Below, in pieces: positions 42,867-55,190 of a stretch of 64,000 nt of DNA. The position numbers were made by a program, and so were the translations under genes. Under the pieces are notes generated by a model, which did not search any database, was not told where the DNA came from, and worked only from the letters and a program-made list of their open reading frames with translations. Within the stretch, counting starts at the first letter, position 1. Every line of letters begins with the position of its first letter. This DNA is from Gracilaria domingensis (taxonomy: Eukaryota; Rhodophyta; Florideophyceae; Gracilariales; Gracilariaceae). The stretch lies in contig VCMS01000092.1 of assembly GCA_022539475.1 (NCBI GenBank), positions 186,001 to 250,000 on the forward strand, read 5' to 3'.

Positions 42867-43780
42867 GTGTTCAAACAAGTCTTTCGCGGGTTGGAAGATG
42901 CTGCATCGCCTTCCGCATTCTCACTATTGAAGAGAAACGTTTTCGTAGAATTGCTTCATTTTTCTCAATCCTCGAGATTGTCGTTACTTCCAGCCATTAT
43001 GGAAACTCTCACTGCAAGTGTAGCTCATCCGCTTGTCCTAATCCAGCGTAACGAACAAGTGTAGTCTACAGGGGACAGCTACACTGTGTTCGAGCGTTTC
43101 GTGTTCATAAATGAGGACAATGGGGATGCTCAGATCAAATATCTACCTATAAACGCCCTCCGTAAGGGTAGTGGCCGTCCACATCCGTTAAAACTTGGAA
43201 TTCAATGCCACGAAGCTGCCGTTTCGTTAAAGAATTATGGCATTAAACATTTCCGGGTACTACAGATCAAGGAGGTCAGCAAGGCTCTGATAACTGTAGA
43301 TGGAAACGACGCAGAATATGAGGCGTTTTGGGAAGATATGATTTCCACACTTGCGAAGGTAACCTTGTACCAGCGAGGAATCTATGCCCCACTCAACATC
43401 TTAGTCACTCGTGTTGGAGCCATGCGCCTTCTGAAATGTGAACCAATTTGCCATGTACAGCTATAGAAGTCACATGTGCGGATTCTCGCCTAACGAAGAC
43501 AGCAGCTGATTGTTTAGTTTTGGTTCCAAGTTCGCCTATCTAGCTTGTCGTCTACTTTTATTCTCTCTAACTGACGCTTCTCCGAAACCCATCGAGAGTC
43601 TGCTGCAGAATATATTGTTCCTGTCTACTTAAAAAGATTAGACAAAGCTCTCGTTGAGATTCACACAAAATCATTGTTCAAACGTCTAGAACAACTGAAC
43701 GTTGATACTTCCCGCCAAACCGCGGCAGTTGTAACCATAATCTTGGCAAAGAAACGTGGAGTGTTCGTTGGTTTCTGAAA
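42867..43780 (+). pseudogene. Unknown protein following the GRF finger
   Basis: Plus-strand frames 42867-43064 and 43086-43466 read in phase across one stop (FERFVFINEDNGDAQIKYLP, HEAAVSLKNYGIKHF, DAEYEAFWEDMISTLAKV). Broken text then continues to about 43780 (ESAAEYIVPVYLKRLDKALV, HTKSLFKRLEQLNVD). Composition is protein-like and regular, with helix-forming stretches. No family is recognised. It may form one gene with the GRF finger, such as an accessory gene of a nearby transposon. Confidence 0.35.
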
Positions 43781-43948
43781 CTTTGCACTTGATAACAGAT
43801 GCCTTAATGAGTGTTGACGATGAAGGGAAGTCAACTAATTTGAACTGGTCGTACCTTCTCGGGCTCCAAGAGAACCCATCAGGGACAAAGAGCTCGACTT
43901 GGTACTAGTTTATGTACCACTTGCTACAACTTACTACTCGTTGCTCTA

Positions 43949-44860
43949 TCATCGCTTCGACACCGCCAAGAGACTGTTTCCTTTCTTCAAATCTCTTTTG
44001 ATTGCAAAGATCGGACCCTTTCTCTCGCAGCCGTGAGAGGAGGGGTTTCTGACGTGAAACCACCGTTCCACCTCATACAATGTCGTTACCTTTGTGGAAA
44101 CGACTGTACCGTCATGAACAATATCTCCATCAATCTCCACAGTACCCTCTTTGTGCGGATGAATTTCCAGAATGGTCGGGCCATGAATAGTAGATGATTG
44201 TGACCCAGAACTACTTGGAACAGAATTTTGCGTATCCGATGAGACTAGCCAGGAATCCGACGACTGCAATTCAGATATATTAGATTCAGCCGAATCCCGT
44301 GAACCTGTCTCAAAGCTACCAGTGTTCACATCTCCCACTTTAGAATTTGGCACTGACGAGTTGCGGATGTCCTTTTCACTGATCCTCTTGTCACGTTTTA
44401 TTCTGTAACGTGCTCTTGCAGCTGCTTGTTCTTTCATCCGGTTTCTTGCTTTGCTTCTATACTTGCGTTTCTTCACAGTATGCTTGTTTCGGGACTTCTC
44501 AACCCGAGATGCGGGTGTAAATGGACCTTTCCGAGGACGTATAACATGCCAACTTGGAGAAGGAAACGGATCACCGTCGTAGTGCTCTGTGTCGTTGTAA
44601 AATGCTCCGGTCTCTTCCTTTTGGTCTATGCAAATTATCTTTGCCGAAGGCGGTAAAACAGAAGCAACGACAAATCGTTGGGGCAATTCAAGCTGGACCC
44701 CAGAAGGAGATGTACTTGCTTTTGGTAAATCATGGTCGCTATCATTCGCGCCGGATATTTCTGTCGCGGAAGCCGGAGTTTGCACTGCTGATGTATCGCC
44801 ATCGTTGCATTTAGCGCCAGATATTTCCGTCAATGAAGGCATGTCTTTCGATGTTGACAT
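43949..44860 (-). CDS. Unknown 303-residue disordered protein
   Basis: One of the few long uninterrupted frames. The N-terminus contains a near repeat (TEISGAKCNDGDTSAVQTP and ATEISGANDSDHDLPKAS). A hydrophobic stretch (RFVVASVLPPSAKIICID) follows, then a strongly basic middle (KHTVKKRKYRSKARNRMKEQ, ARARYRIKRDKR) likely to act as a nuclear signal and bind nucleic acid. After this come a Ser-rich part and a C-terminal block with VEIDGDIVHDGTVVSTKVTT. The ATG at 44860 is the first in frame. No family recognised. It lies on the same strand as, and downstream of, the basic-protein gene at 45888-47370 and may belong to the same transposon. Confidence 0.45.
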   Translation of the reverse strand: MSTSKDMPSLTEISGAKCNDGDTSAVQTPASATEISGANDSDHDLPKASTSPSGVQLELPQRFVVASVLPPSAKIICIDQKEETGAFYNDTEHYDGDPFPSPSWHVIRPRKGPFTPASRVEKSRNKHTVKKRKYRSKARNRMKEQAAARARYRIKRDKRISEKDIRNSSVPNSKVGDVNTGSFETGSRDSAESNISELQSSDSWLVSSDTQNSVPSSSGSQSSTIHGPTILEIHPHKEGTVEIDGDIVHDGTVVSTKVTTLYEVERWFHVRNPSSHGCERKGPIFAIKRDLKKGNSLLAVSKR

Positions 44861-45887
44861 CTATTTTAATGTGGTGCAAACAAAGTAAGAGACCGCAGAT
44901 AAGCGAGATGAGGAAGTTGAGTGCACGACAAGCCATGGAATTCTGAAGTGTTACCAAGGGAAGTACCTGTACCCGTTCTGGATGCAAGGCAAAGAATCTA
45001 ATTTTCCTGTCTCCTCCAAGAGCCAATCATGCCAGTGTATTGAGCGAATACTGTCTCCATTTCTACCAATCAGCACGGAAGTACGAGGTTCAATATTTTC
45101 ACAGCTAGAAGAGGTTACACGAGCAAATCAAACGACATGAAGTCGAAAGGCGTCTCTAAATCATGACATCTCCAAGCTTCTTTCTTGAGCACGGGGCCGG
45201 GAGGGCACCAGAAAAGCACCAAAGATCGTTTAAAATCTCTCTCGACGTGAGGCGGACAGTCTCTGAGCCCCTATCAAAACAATGGCGGGCGCTATTTTCT
45301 TGTAGCATTGTTACAATCACTGCCTCGCCTTTGTAACCTACCACGCTCTGTGTGAAAGTTCTCGCTGCTGCTGGAGAGAAGTGGATTCTATTACAGATGT
45401 GCGTCACCATTACCACTGCGCGAAAGAACACCATCAACATCGCATGACAAAGCTAAAACCCATTCCCCCACCGGCGGCTGCAATGGTTCCACGTCAAAAC
45501 CTCATCGATTCTTTACCTAATCGTAGGGAAGTTGAATCATTGCAAAGAATGACAGATGCGAGTGAGAAAGCGAAGTATACTTCACGAAATAATATGTCTT
45601 ATGAGAGAAGTATGAAACAATGAAGAGATGGGAAAACCCTGCGAAAACCCATTCTCAGATCCTCGATAGCAATTTGGCAGGGGCCAGTTCGTGGATCTTC
45701 ATGTATCAACTTATGCTTCATCAGATGATGACTCCGAAACAACCCGAACCGTTCCTGAGACAGACCTGTGCGGTTTCTTCGATCTGCCACCGTTCTTTGT
45801 ATTTTTTTTCGAAATACGCAACTGATGACATTGGTCTGCATTATGGCGGAAGCGCTTTAGCAATTGGTTTCCTTTGCTGATCTTATT
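44861..45887. other. Spacer, no firmly supported gene
   Basis: A plus frame at 45381-45623 (80 codons, with RQNLIDSLPNRREVESLQRM) has helix-like composition but no family match. The rest is empty to the eye. Confidence 0.35.
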
Positions 45888-47370
45888 CTAGGGTTTTGAT
45901 CGATTGCAGGCTCTCTTCTCAAGATGATTCTCGACTCTCAACTTGTTGTTCTGGCTCCTTGCTTTTGCGATTTCTTTTGAACTTAAGTTCGCAACCTGTG
46001 GGTCCTTGTCACTGATGGACACACCACTTTCTGCATTTTGTATCTCACTTTCATCCTCATCATAGTTCTGTTCCACAGGTAGGGTGCTACGGGAAGAGCT
46101 TTTCTTGTTGAAAGTTTTATCCCCTGTTCTCGGAGAAATAGGTTCATATTCGTCTTCAGTCTTCAGTAACGGAAAGAAACTCTTCCGCATCACGGCATTT
46201 TTCCACATGTTCACATCGCTTTGCATAGCGTTTTCGAGACTGTATTTTCACCTCTTGTGAGTCTCGAGGGAGCAGGGTCTTCCCCAAAACTCGTTCTGGC
46301 CGAAGGGCTTTCTGCGACTGGTTTCGTGTGTTACGTCTCACAAATTCACTGGATAAGCGTCTTTTTCGGATAGCACGGTGATTTCCAGAAGATAAGCTTG
46401 AAGCAGCCAAACTTGATTTACTGGATCGTGTAGAACAAGCCGGTGACTTTTCGCAACTTGCCTCACTTTCATTTTGAACAGCCGTATCCATGTCGGCGGC
46501 TGGGTCACGCATCTTAACTGCAGTGCCGCCAGCATTACAGCAATCGGCGGAGACGTCTCTCTCAGGCTCCAATGTGCTTGAGCGAAGAAGTTTTGTCGTC
46601 TTTTTCAGCTTACCAGCCCTCATTCGCTCTGCTCTGGTCTTATTCAGATTCAATTTCGATAGTTGTTCTGCTGATCTTTGTGGCATACTCCCGTTCGAAG
46701 ACGCTTTTTTCCCAGCCTTCTTCCTTTTTCCAGTCATTCTCTCAGCCTTTCGATTGACTAGCTTCGCCTTTATCGCTTCATGAGCGGCCCAAAGCTGTTT
46801 AGTGGCTGCTACATGTTCAAATTTGCCCGCTATCTCGGTCATAATCCGCCTCAACTCGGTCTGAAACTCGTATCGTCTGTTTGAGAATTGAGATTCCATC
46901 TCTTGGAGAGTAAGTTTGCAAAAGTATTGGTGAAACAGAGTCGACGCTTCGAATTCTCCACCAATGAACTTCATGAGCCGACGTGAGTAGGCCTTTCCAC
47001 TGCAAGGCAAGGGAGGAACTTTCTCAGATTCATCTGAAACGGAAGAGTTGTATTTCACGATCGATAGCTCAAGATGCTCCCCAACGTATACTTTACCATG
47101 CACAGAAAGCTCGTTGGGGTGGCAGAGAACATCTTTCATCATGATCGCCGAAGAGGAGTTTAGGAATAGAAGATTGCAAAGGATCGACAACGGACTGTGA
47201 CTGCGTGAATATTGCAAGGCAGGTAAAAGGGAGAAGAGCGAGCGCTCGCTGGAGAGGTTATGAAACATGAGGGGAGATTGACGAAAAGAAAAATGCGGGT
47301 GAAATGCGTTGAAAGTTAACTCTTTTCGCTTCATCGTCTTCAGCAACAACCAGTCAACTATAATGGACAT
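45888..47370 (-). pseudogene. Unknown basic protein divergent from Tnp2 copy 3
   Basis: A 404-codon frame (46156-47370) is followed in another frame by 45888-46226, so it is probably one gene with a break near 46200. The likely start is M77 (near 47142, MMKDVLCHPNEL); the 76 residues before it look like read-through of upstream DNA. It contains a helical block (QFSNRRYEFQTELRRIMTEI), basic runs (RKAERMTGKRKKAGKK, RAERMRAGKLKKTTKLL), a Ser-rich region and a Lys/Arg-rich tail. No family is recognised. The start lies about 380 bases from the Tnp2 gene on the opposite strand. That is the layout expected of a CACTA-like transposon with a DNA-binding accessory protein. Confidence 0.4.
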
Positions 47371-47524
47371 TTGATGACGTTTGTTGTCTTAAATCTTGTC
47401 GTGCCGGAACAACTCAAATTCGAACAAGGTTTTATGGTTGGTGTCCTGGTACGTAGCCTCGAACCAAGCCGCGATCACTTCAATGGGAGGATATAGATGT
47501 TAGAAAGCAATCAGATGCCCATGC

Positions 47525-50500
47525 GTGCCAGGAAAGATAATCAGCCGTGTCACCGCATTTCGACATTATCGTGCTGCTGTGAAGCTCGAGAGACGTTTAA
47601 ATCCATGGCTTCCAAAAGTAATTCCGCCCCCAACAGAGTTCAAAGAGGATCTCTCCAATGGAAACGAGGACGGAACTCCTTCCACATCTACAACTACCGA
47701 ACATCCGTCAATTCCGGTTGCGAGCATTGAATCTAATTCCAGAGATTCGAGGAGGAGCACCAGAGAGAACCATGTGGTATCAACCCAACCGCTCTTTTCA
47801 TCGGATTCTAATAGATGCGTTGGATCTTGGCACTCGGTGATACCGGACAGTATCGGATCTGGTAGATATCCGAACCGTATCTCGGGCGAGCGGGACATTT
47901 CATTGAATGAGATCATATCATCGTCTTCGGCTACTATATGTGATGAAAATGGCGAAACAATTTCTGCATTCGAGTGCATCTCGTACCGTGATGAATCTCC
48001 AAAAGAAGAAGCGTTTTTTTCATCAGAGTATGATCCAGTTACATTGACACTAAGTGATGAACACAATGGCGAAATTGAGGACGTGGAAGTGAGCGTCGAT
48101 GACCAACCCTACGACTCAATTCCGGATGCATCCGCTCTAGAAGGATCCTACTCGACTTTTCAACAGTTCATGAAGACTCACAGATTTCTCATATCCTTTG
48201 CCATTAAACATGGGCAGGTTACAACAGAGATGATGAATAATCTGCTCCTGGATCACGGGGCATCTTACAAATCATGGGTCGGAGTGCGGAAGGCACTGTT
48301 GCGCGAGTCTCAACTACCGTTCCAAATGTATCCCTACTGCGCCAATTCCCATATGTTGTTGCTCTCTGAAGATCTTACTACGCGCAAAATGTGTCATCAT
48401 CAGAACTGTAAGTCAGCACCAGCAACGATTTCAATGCTTGGTTACATTTCTCTCGAAGAACGTCTCAGAGCGAGACTTAGTAGCCCATCCGCGGGGCCTC
48501 AATTGTATGAATACTATTGGAGGCAATTGAGACGTCATTTTGGTCCGAAAGGATGTGAGGTTTATGATGATTTTACGTCTGGACGGATTCTTCGAAGCAT
48601 TGTCACGCGCCTTGGCGGTGTGATTGAAGTCAAGTACGATATCTTCCCATCTCTCTCAACAGATGGCGTCAACGCGTTCAAGAAGACCGAGTACAGCTAC
48701 TGGCCAATCATTCTCATACTTCTCAATACAGATCCGTCCGAAAGATTTGAAGTGAAGAATATGCTCCCCGTGTCTATTATTCCGGGCCCAAATGCTCCAT
48801 CTGATCTCAATTCTTTCCTTATCCCCATTCTACATGAGCTCAAGAAACTACGGTCTCGTATTAAAGTCAGAATGTGGGATGGAAAGATAAGAAAGATTCG
48901 AGGTCATCTCATCTACGTCATGGGTGAACTCGCAGCCCTTAAGAAGCTTACAAATATGAAGGGTTACAATGCTCTAGTTCCGTGCAGGTTCTGTGTCATC
49001 AAAGGACACTATCTTGCGAGTAAGCGTCATGTTTATTATCCTCCATTTATCCATGAGAAACAAGCGGGGAAGAATTTCATCAGGAGACTATAGGATCCCA
49101 ATCACCTTCCTCTTCGTTCTCCCGCATCATACATACACTGCAGGCAGCACCTTCGGGAATGTGCTCCTTCCATTTCAGCCGCAGAGTTAGCCAAGAAGTG
49201 CCAGAAATTGGGTGTCGAAGGAACTGATACATGTCTTCTTGTGGATTCGATGGAATTTCTCGAACCATTCCATGGTTTTCCAATCGACCTGATGCATCTT
49301 CTATTTAGGAACATTGCACCAGACATGATGGCACTCTGGTGCGGTGACTCGACTTCCATTGATGACATATCTCCTCTGAATTCGAAAGGTATTCAAGCTC
49401 AAGTGCGTACAAGGCTCCGTAGTGCAGGAAGTCTGTTCAATGACAGGATAAGAAGACTGCAAGATCTTACTAAACGCAATAGATGGAAAGCCACTGAGTG
49501 GAAAGCATTTGCCCTGGATCTCAGTCTCATCGTCTTGGATGGAATTCTCCCTTCACATCTTCTCTCCGGATGGAGTTATTTCGTAGAACTCTGTAGCACA
49601 TTGTCAAAGTGGGCCCTGGTTGAATCCGACCTTTGCCGTATAGGGCACCTATCTAAGCGTTTTTATTCACACTTCGTCACTACGTACTTCAAAGGAGCTC
49701 AGGAGCGTATTCATCTTTGCAAGTATATCTATCATTTACTACTACATTTGGAAGACTCCGTAAGATCCTGCGGTCCCCTCTCGTATCTGTCGCAATGGTC
49801 TCTGGACAATTTTGTTGGCGTCCATAACCGTCAATGCAATTCCATTTTCCGAGTGGCAGAGTCAGTACTGGAAAAGATCAAACTACTCGAGTCAGCCAAG
49901 ATGTATTGTGTCCTGAACGATATGAGTTTGAGACTTCCCGACGACGAGGCGATGGGGAACAGAAGCTGATTACTTAGGTGCAGTTTTAGGCCATATCTTG
50001 AAAGATACACATTTCGCCATCCAAGAAAGGTTCGCAAGTGCCGCGAAATCTCGAGTACGATCGGGTGTGATTTTAAATCTCTTCTTGAAGGGTATCTCCA
50101 CCGCGAGTTTGGCTCTCACCATAAATCTGCTTATGAGGACGACGACGAGGTTATCACGTGGGGCAGACTTGTGGACGAGAAGGCCGACGACGGATACCGT
50201 ACTATGTATTCTGGCTCGTTATTCATGCATGAGGAGCCAAGCACAAGGGCTTCATACTATGTTGTCGGAAAGTACCAAGGCAGCTCTGGAAACGAGATAG
50301 ATTTGTTTTACGGCAAGGTTCTTCTCTTCTTTGAGATGAAAATAGATGACGCAGTGAGTTTTCTTTGCTTTGCACGCTGGGTCGTCTCAGGGCTCGAGAA
50401 GAGTGCTCAGAATCAGCTTTTCAAGAGAGGACTAGACACTGAAGATAGGGTGTTCACAACGTTCTCAGTTGAGTCTGTTGACACAATCTCCAGGCAAGTT

Positions 50501-50641
50501 TTTACCATTGAGCAGAGAGTCAAGAGCAACAAGGGTCCAAGGCTGCAGAAGCGAACATATTTTGTTGACGCCTTGGCAGACTTCGATTTCCGTTACGATG
50601 TGGAAGATAGGTTTAAGTACATACTTCAGGGGCTGGTGTAA
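47525..50641 (+). pseudogene. Tnp2-type (EnSpm/CACTA-like) transposase, copy 3, best preserved
   Basis: A 522-codon frame (47525-49093), then 49208-49969 and 50171-50641. The first 200 residues are acidic and disordered. Then follow a cysteine patch (MYPYCANSHMLLL, KMCHHQNCKS), SLSTDGVNAFKKTEYSYWP with the Asp near 48661, VSIIPGPNAPSDLNSFLIP, CxxC in VPCRFCVIKG, the family signature FPIDLMHLLFRNIAPDMMAL (Asp codon at 49286), YIYHLLLHLEDSVRSCGP, and a C-terminal region resembling copy 2. At least two frame changes, near 49090 and 49970. Closely parallel to copy 2 in every block, so both derive from one family. Terminal repeats were not found. Confidence 0.85.
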
Positions 50642-50906
50642 GATGCTTTTCATGCTATGGATACAACTTTTGGTCCTCAACGTCTTTGTGTCTGCATCGC
50701 AATATCTTCATAGGCTCCAAGCCTTATGCCTGCTCCTCCATCATGGCCGACTTCGCAGATTCTCACTCTCCAAATATGAATGAGGACAGAAATTCGTTTG
50801 CTAACTCTTGTATCACTGCGAGAGTAAAGGGTCTACTTCAGCCATATTTGTTGAAAGAAGAAATCAAAATGAGCACTTTTTCTCAGAAGTGAATAGGGAC
50901 TTCACA
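50642..50906. other. 3' flank of Tnp2 copy 3
   Basis: Short frames only. May include the unrecognised right end of the transposon. Confidence 0.35.
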
Positions 50907-51601
50907 TTAACTTGCCCTTACTCGTGGATGAGAATCTCCGCGAGATGAACCAAGAAGACGCCTAAGGGAGTATACAACTTTCAAAGTTATCGAGGTATCA
51001 AGGTTTAATTCTGAAAATCGAAAAAGGAAAGTTTTCGAGCACTTTTCTCTTGGCCTGCCGCTTGACTTATTCCTTCTCACGTTGCTGCGGTACCTCTCCG
51101 TCTCGGCCTTCCTTCTACCTAGTGGATGGGTCTCTGTCGCTTCCTGATGTCGTACGCACCTTTCCCTGCGGTGCAGTTGTTGCCGTCTCCGTCTGCGATT
51201 CCAACCCCATCTTTGCTCACGATACCTGCGTGATAGGCCTTCATCGCCTCCGGCTTTTGCCAGCATCATGCGCCGCAGTGCATTTGCTACCGTTTCGGGC
51301 GCGTCCCCGTCTGCTTTACCGGCCTTATCTTTGCTCACCATACTTACGTGACAGGCCTTGGTTGCCTCCAGCTCTTCCACGCACCACGCGTCACGGTGAC
51401 GCTGCCATCGTCTCGGACCTGTTGTTGCATTCTTTCAACAGCGCTCTCAGAGACATCGAGGTGCGGCTTGGTACCAGAAGTAATGCATTCAGTAGAGTTG
51501 TGACAAGTTGCGAAGAACTGCGGGGGTCTTCAAAGTCTTCACAAGATCTGAGATTTATGACCTCTTCATTTCAAGTTCATACTAACTATTTCAACTTCTG
51601 A
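50907..51601. repeat. Imperfect 118-bp tandem duplication in GC-richer DNA
   Basis: TTTGCTCACGATACCTGCG near 51213 recurs as TTTGCTCACCATACTTACG near 51331, with similar text on both sides (CCGTCT..., AGGCCTT, GCCTCC). Frames are open on both strands through the block (51050-51601 plus, 50907-51380 minus, the latter Arg-rich). With a degenerate repeat under them I do not trust either as a gene. Confidence 0.4.
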
Positions 51602-54372
51602 TTTGGTTGTCATATTCCAGTGGAAGTGCTCAAGTTGTCATGGACCGCCTTCTTTTCGATTATTTCAGCTGTGTGTGGATCTTCTCGAGGCTTTCCATAT
51701 CGAACGGAACTGATTCAAGCTTTGCATCGCAAGTTCCAGCATCTTACACATGTCTCTGGTCACCGGTTACGCTGTTGCTCTGACTAAAATCTTTTCAACT
51801 ACTCATGTGCCTCTTCGATTCGCGTCTTGGGAAAGAGCGTGCAAGTTCTCACTAGCAAAGAGTATGGCGGGGTGCATTTCGAGTGAGAAAAAGTACCTAG
51901 GTGTACTCAAGCACGTTCTAACACAGACGTTCTCCACTGCAAACAAGTTCTGCGATTCGTTCCTTCCATTTCCTCGCCGTTCTTATGCTCGCTTTCTGGT
52001 TTTTGAGGTGCTACAGAGTACCATGATGCCATGGTGACCATTTGTTGCAGATATGTACACGGTGATATTACCATGCAAGTCATTCCAATCAAGGTGCAGG
52101 GCGCGATTGGTACAGCGTTCTAAATTCTTTGTCATGGACGTTCCTGCGCATTATATTATCGTGATCATTGGCCAAAGCGGTACATATTGTGTGACTTTGT
52201 CTCACCGTCATTGAAGGGAGCTCGCAAAAGGTCTCAACCGGTACTTTATACCAGAGGATCATCTGAAGGAGGCGAAAACTGCGTTCTAACATCAACATGG
52301 ACTATGTTTTGATTCTATAGGACCGGAGGTACTATGCTGAACTTGTACGCATTTTCTTCAACTTCAATTTTTCCCAGTGTATCAGAACCCTGTTTCACAA
52401 TCTTGTGGTCCCTAGCTATGGTGTTTTACGACGTTGGTGAATGCAATATGAATAAGCATGATAATCACTTCCTCTCCCGTTTTTCGCGCAGCAACTGCTT
52501 CCAATCACAGGTACTGGCAAATGATTCCCTTGAGGCTCTTCTAACCCATCTTCTTCATGACCGACGATCGCTGCATGTCACGCCTTGCGTCCTATTCGCT
52601 CTTTTCTCTTCAATGGTCTCAGAAACACATCATCTCTATACCTTGGAGACAACGATACTGAATTATCTGGCGCGTGAAGGAGTCGGTGACTGAGTTCGTT
52701 CTCACTCCTCGTACCATATACTGCCTACGTGATACTGGCTGCACCCCATCATGATCAGGTGTTTGTTGCAACTGCTACAGGCGAGAGATATTGTGAGAAT
52801 CTTCTACTTTTTTGTGCTCAACGCTACAGTTGAATCCGATGGCTGGGCATTTCAACAGGGCAGGATCCTGAACTGCTACCTCTATAATTTTGGAAACTGG
52901 ACCCGCTTTTGGTGCAGTGAATTGATTTTCGTCAACTTGTTGTTACCGAATGAGACGAGATAAGTCGTATATCACGACCACACGTTACGCCTTCCGTTTT
53001 CCGTACGGCTTGCTAGATTTACACCTCTTAGAAATGGCGATATTCTTCCGTTGATCCAGCCCGATCTGTCGTCCTTTGATTTTTGTCCTGGCTTTGCTTC
53101 AGCCGTAGTGCAGTAATTCTTCATATGATGCACTCTCGGCTTTTGTGTCGTGAATGATGTTCATGCCTGCCTTCGGTGCAAATATGTGATTGGTAGCGGC
53201 TTTCGGAACTCTGTCTCGAAGTTTCGTTTTTTGTTCGTCGAATACTGTGCTAGGCTAACCGCGGTGTGAACAGCGGAAGTCAATTTCGCCCTTCGTTTCT
53301 TTTGAACGGTGCCCGGGAGTTGGTGCTGGTGGTATGACCGGTGGTGGAGCTCGGAAGCAAGACTCTCACTTCGTATTTGGAATAGTGTACTGGAGTCGAC
53401 GGTAAGGAGGTGACCGGTGGAGGATCTCAGACAACAGCTCGGCCTTCCATCTGATTTCTCAATGATGTGCTGGCCTTGATCTATTGGTATAGATGGAAGT
53501 GATCCGTGATGCGTTGTAGTGCTGTCTTTCGTGTTTTGCACTCCGTACGGTGTCTTGTACGTGCTTCAATGGTAATGAATCTCTCGCGAGACAGTTGGTG
53601 GAGTTATGGCGATTCTTTTGAGTTCTGAATGTTCCCCGGCCCTGAGTGCAACGGTATTGGTGTGGCCTTCTACATCCTTTTGGTCTGGTCTTTTGTCTTC
53701 CCTATGAAGTCACACATTGAGTTCAAACTGGTCGTTGTGATGGACGATGCACTTCCGACTTCCATCTTAGGTATTGCCTATGTCGGCGGCTTCCTCTCAA
53801 CTGCATGGACCTGTTAATGTGAGTCATGTCTGTTTCAAATCATTTCTTAGGTGGAAACTACGAGCGTGATGGATAGCTAACGGATGCCACGGGCATGGAG
53901 AAAAGTGAAATGATAGGTAGAAGCCAACAAGACTAACGGATATCAACGCATATCGCCACGTTCATTGATAGTAAAGGATCTACTTGCACACAATGTGAAC
54001 TCTACTTTTGGTCATAGAATGCTCAATTCTAGTACGTTATCTTCTATGTAAATATTCTTGTAGAGTGCAGCAAAACAAGTATAGGATATCATGGAAATCA
54101 CATCCGTATGCCAGTACACTCTTCGGTACATACGAAGTGTCCCCTCAGTGGCATTCGACAATCGTAAGTGGGGATTAAATAAATATTAAATTCGAACGTC
54201 TTTAAAGAGACAGTGAGAAATTAATTACAGAAATTTAATGAAAGTTTACACTTATGACACGTTGTAATGACGTACATTTCCTACATTCATATGCAGCTCA
54301 TATAATCAGATATTTGATGATTATTTGCTGAGAATTCTTTGGAAAGCTTTCGAGAACTTACTGATTTTACAA
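51602..54372. other. 2.8 kb without a recognisable gene
   Basis: Frames of 60-126 codons occur on both strands (51750-52037 and 52334-52693 plus, 53161-53541 minus) but overlap and carry no motif. Nothing resembling a transposase, RNA gene or host protein was recognised. It may be very old transposon DNA. Confidence 0.5.
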
Positions 54373-54825
54373 TGAGAGTGTTTTACCTGGGGTTGTTGGT
54401 GACGTAGGACTTGGAGTGAGTTTGTGGTGAGATGTTGTTGCTGAGCTTCTACGTAACTGTTATGGTGTCGTGTAGGGATTACAGTGTGATGGCACTATGT
54501 GAATCTGTGCATGGTTATGGTTATGTGTAGGCACGTAACTTGTTGCGCACTGTTGTGCACTGTTGTGCTTCGTTGTTGTAAGCTGCCATGATAGTGTGGG
54601 AGTGTTACCATGTTATGTTAAAAGATGATTGATATTATTGAGTGTCTCTAGCTAGTGGTTTAGGTATTGCTTGGAGTTAGAGTTGTGCGATGGTTGCGCA
54701 AAGTAGTTCTATATAAGCGGTGACTCGAGCACCTCCAAGTAAATTCCGAGCCAGAGCTGGCGCACTTCCTTTTATTCTCCCCATCCTTTCTCTCAACCTT
54801 CCCTTTCCAGCTATAACCTCCATCA
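54373..54825 (+). repeat. LTR-like repeat, copy B
   Basis: About 453 bp, in plus orientation, from TGAGAGTG to CCTCCATCA, with CTATATAAGCGG at about 54710. Same family as copies at 30487-30951, 55766-56128 and 61621-62085. Its right end touches a LINE fragment directly. No target duplication seen. Confidence 0.6.
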
Positions 54826-55190
54826 TGGTACGGATGCAAGATGTCCTCCGATTTTGCAGTTGAAAAAGGCGTCGCAACGAATGATTGGAATAAGATGATA
54901 CTTTAATGAGTACCCTCCGAACCCTGCAGAAGCACTTTCAGTGCTTGGATTTGAGTACTGGAGGTACGAACGGTTGAAGATACTGCTTGGAATGGATGAG
55001 TTGTCACCTGCAGAGATGCAAAGGGCCACGATAATTCTGAACATGTTAGAAGAAGTATTGGTGTAGCTCACCAATACTAACGCTTAGTAAACATCTTTTA
55101 GTAATTTACCGATGCCAGTGTTACTCTGTTGCTCTTAATGGGACATTAAGAACACTATAAATAAATTGCATTTAATTCAAAAAAAAAATT
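54826..55190 (+). mobile_element. LINE 3'-end fragment with A-tail
   Basis: Plus strand reads the last 75 codons of a LINE protein (YFNEYPPNPAEALSVLG, YERLKILLGMDEL, LNMLEEVLV), then about 125 bases of 3' untranslated DNA ending ATAAATAAATTGCATTTAATTC and an A-run of about 10. The longer minus-strand copy at 56401-57600 has the same protein and 3' end, so this is the 3' stub of a 5'-truncated insertion. Confidence 0.8.

Noticed and set aside
52334-52693. 119-codon plus-strand frame as a host gene
   Set aside because: No motif, composition not distinct from neighbouring frames, and an equally plausible broken frame on the opposite strand.
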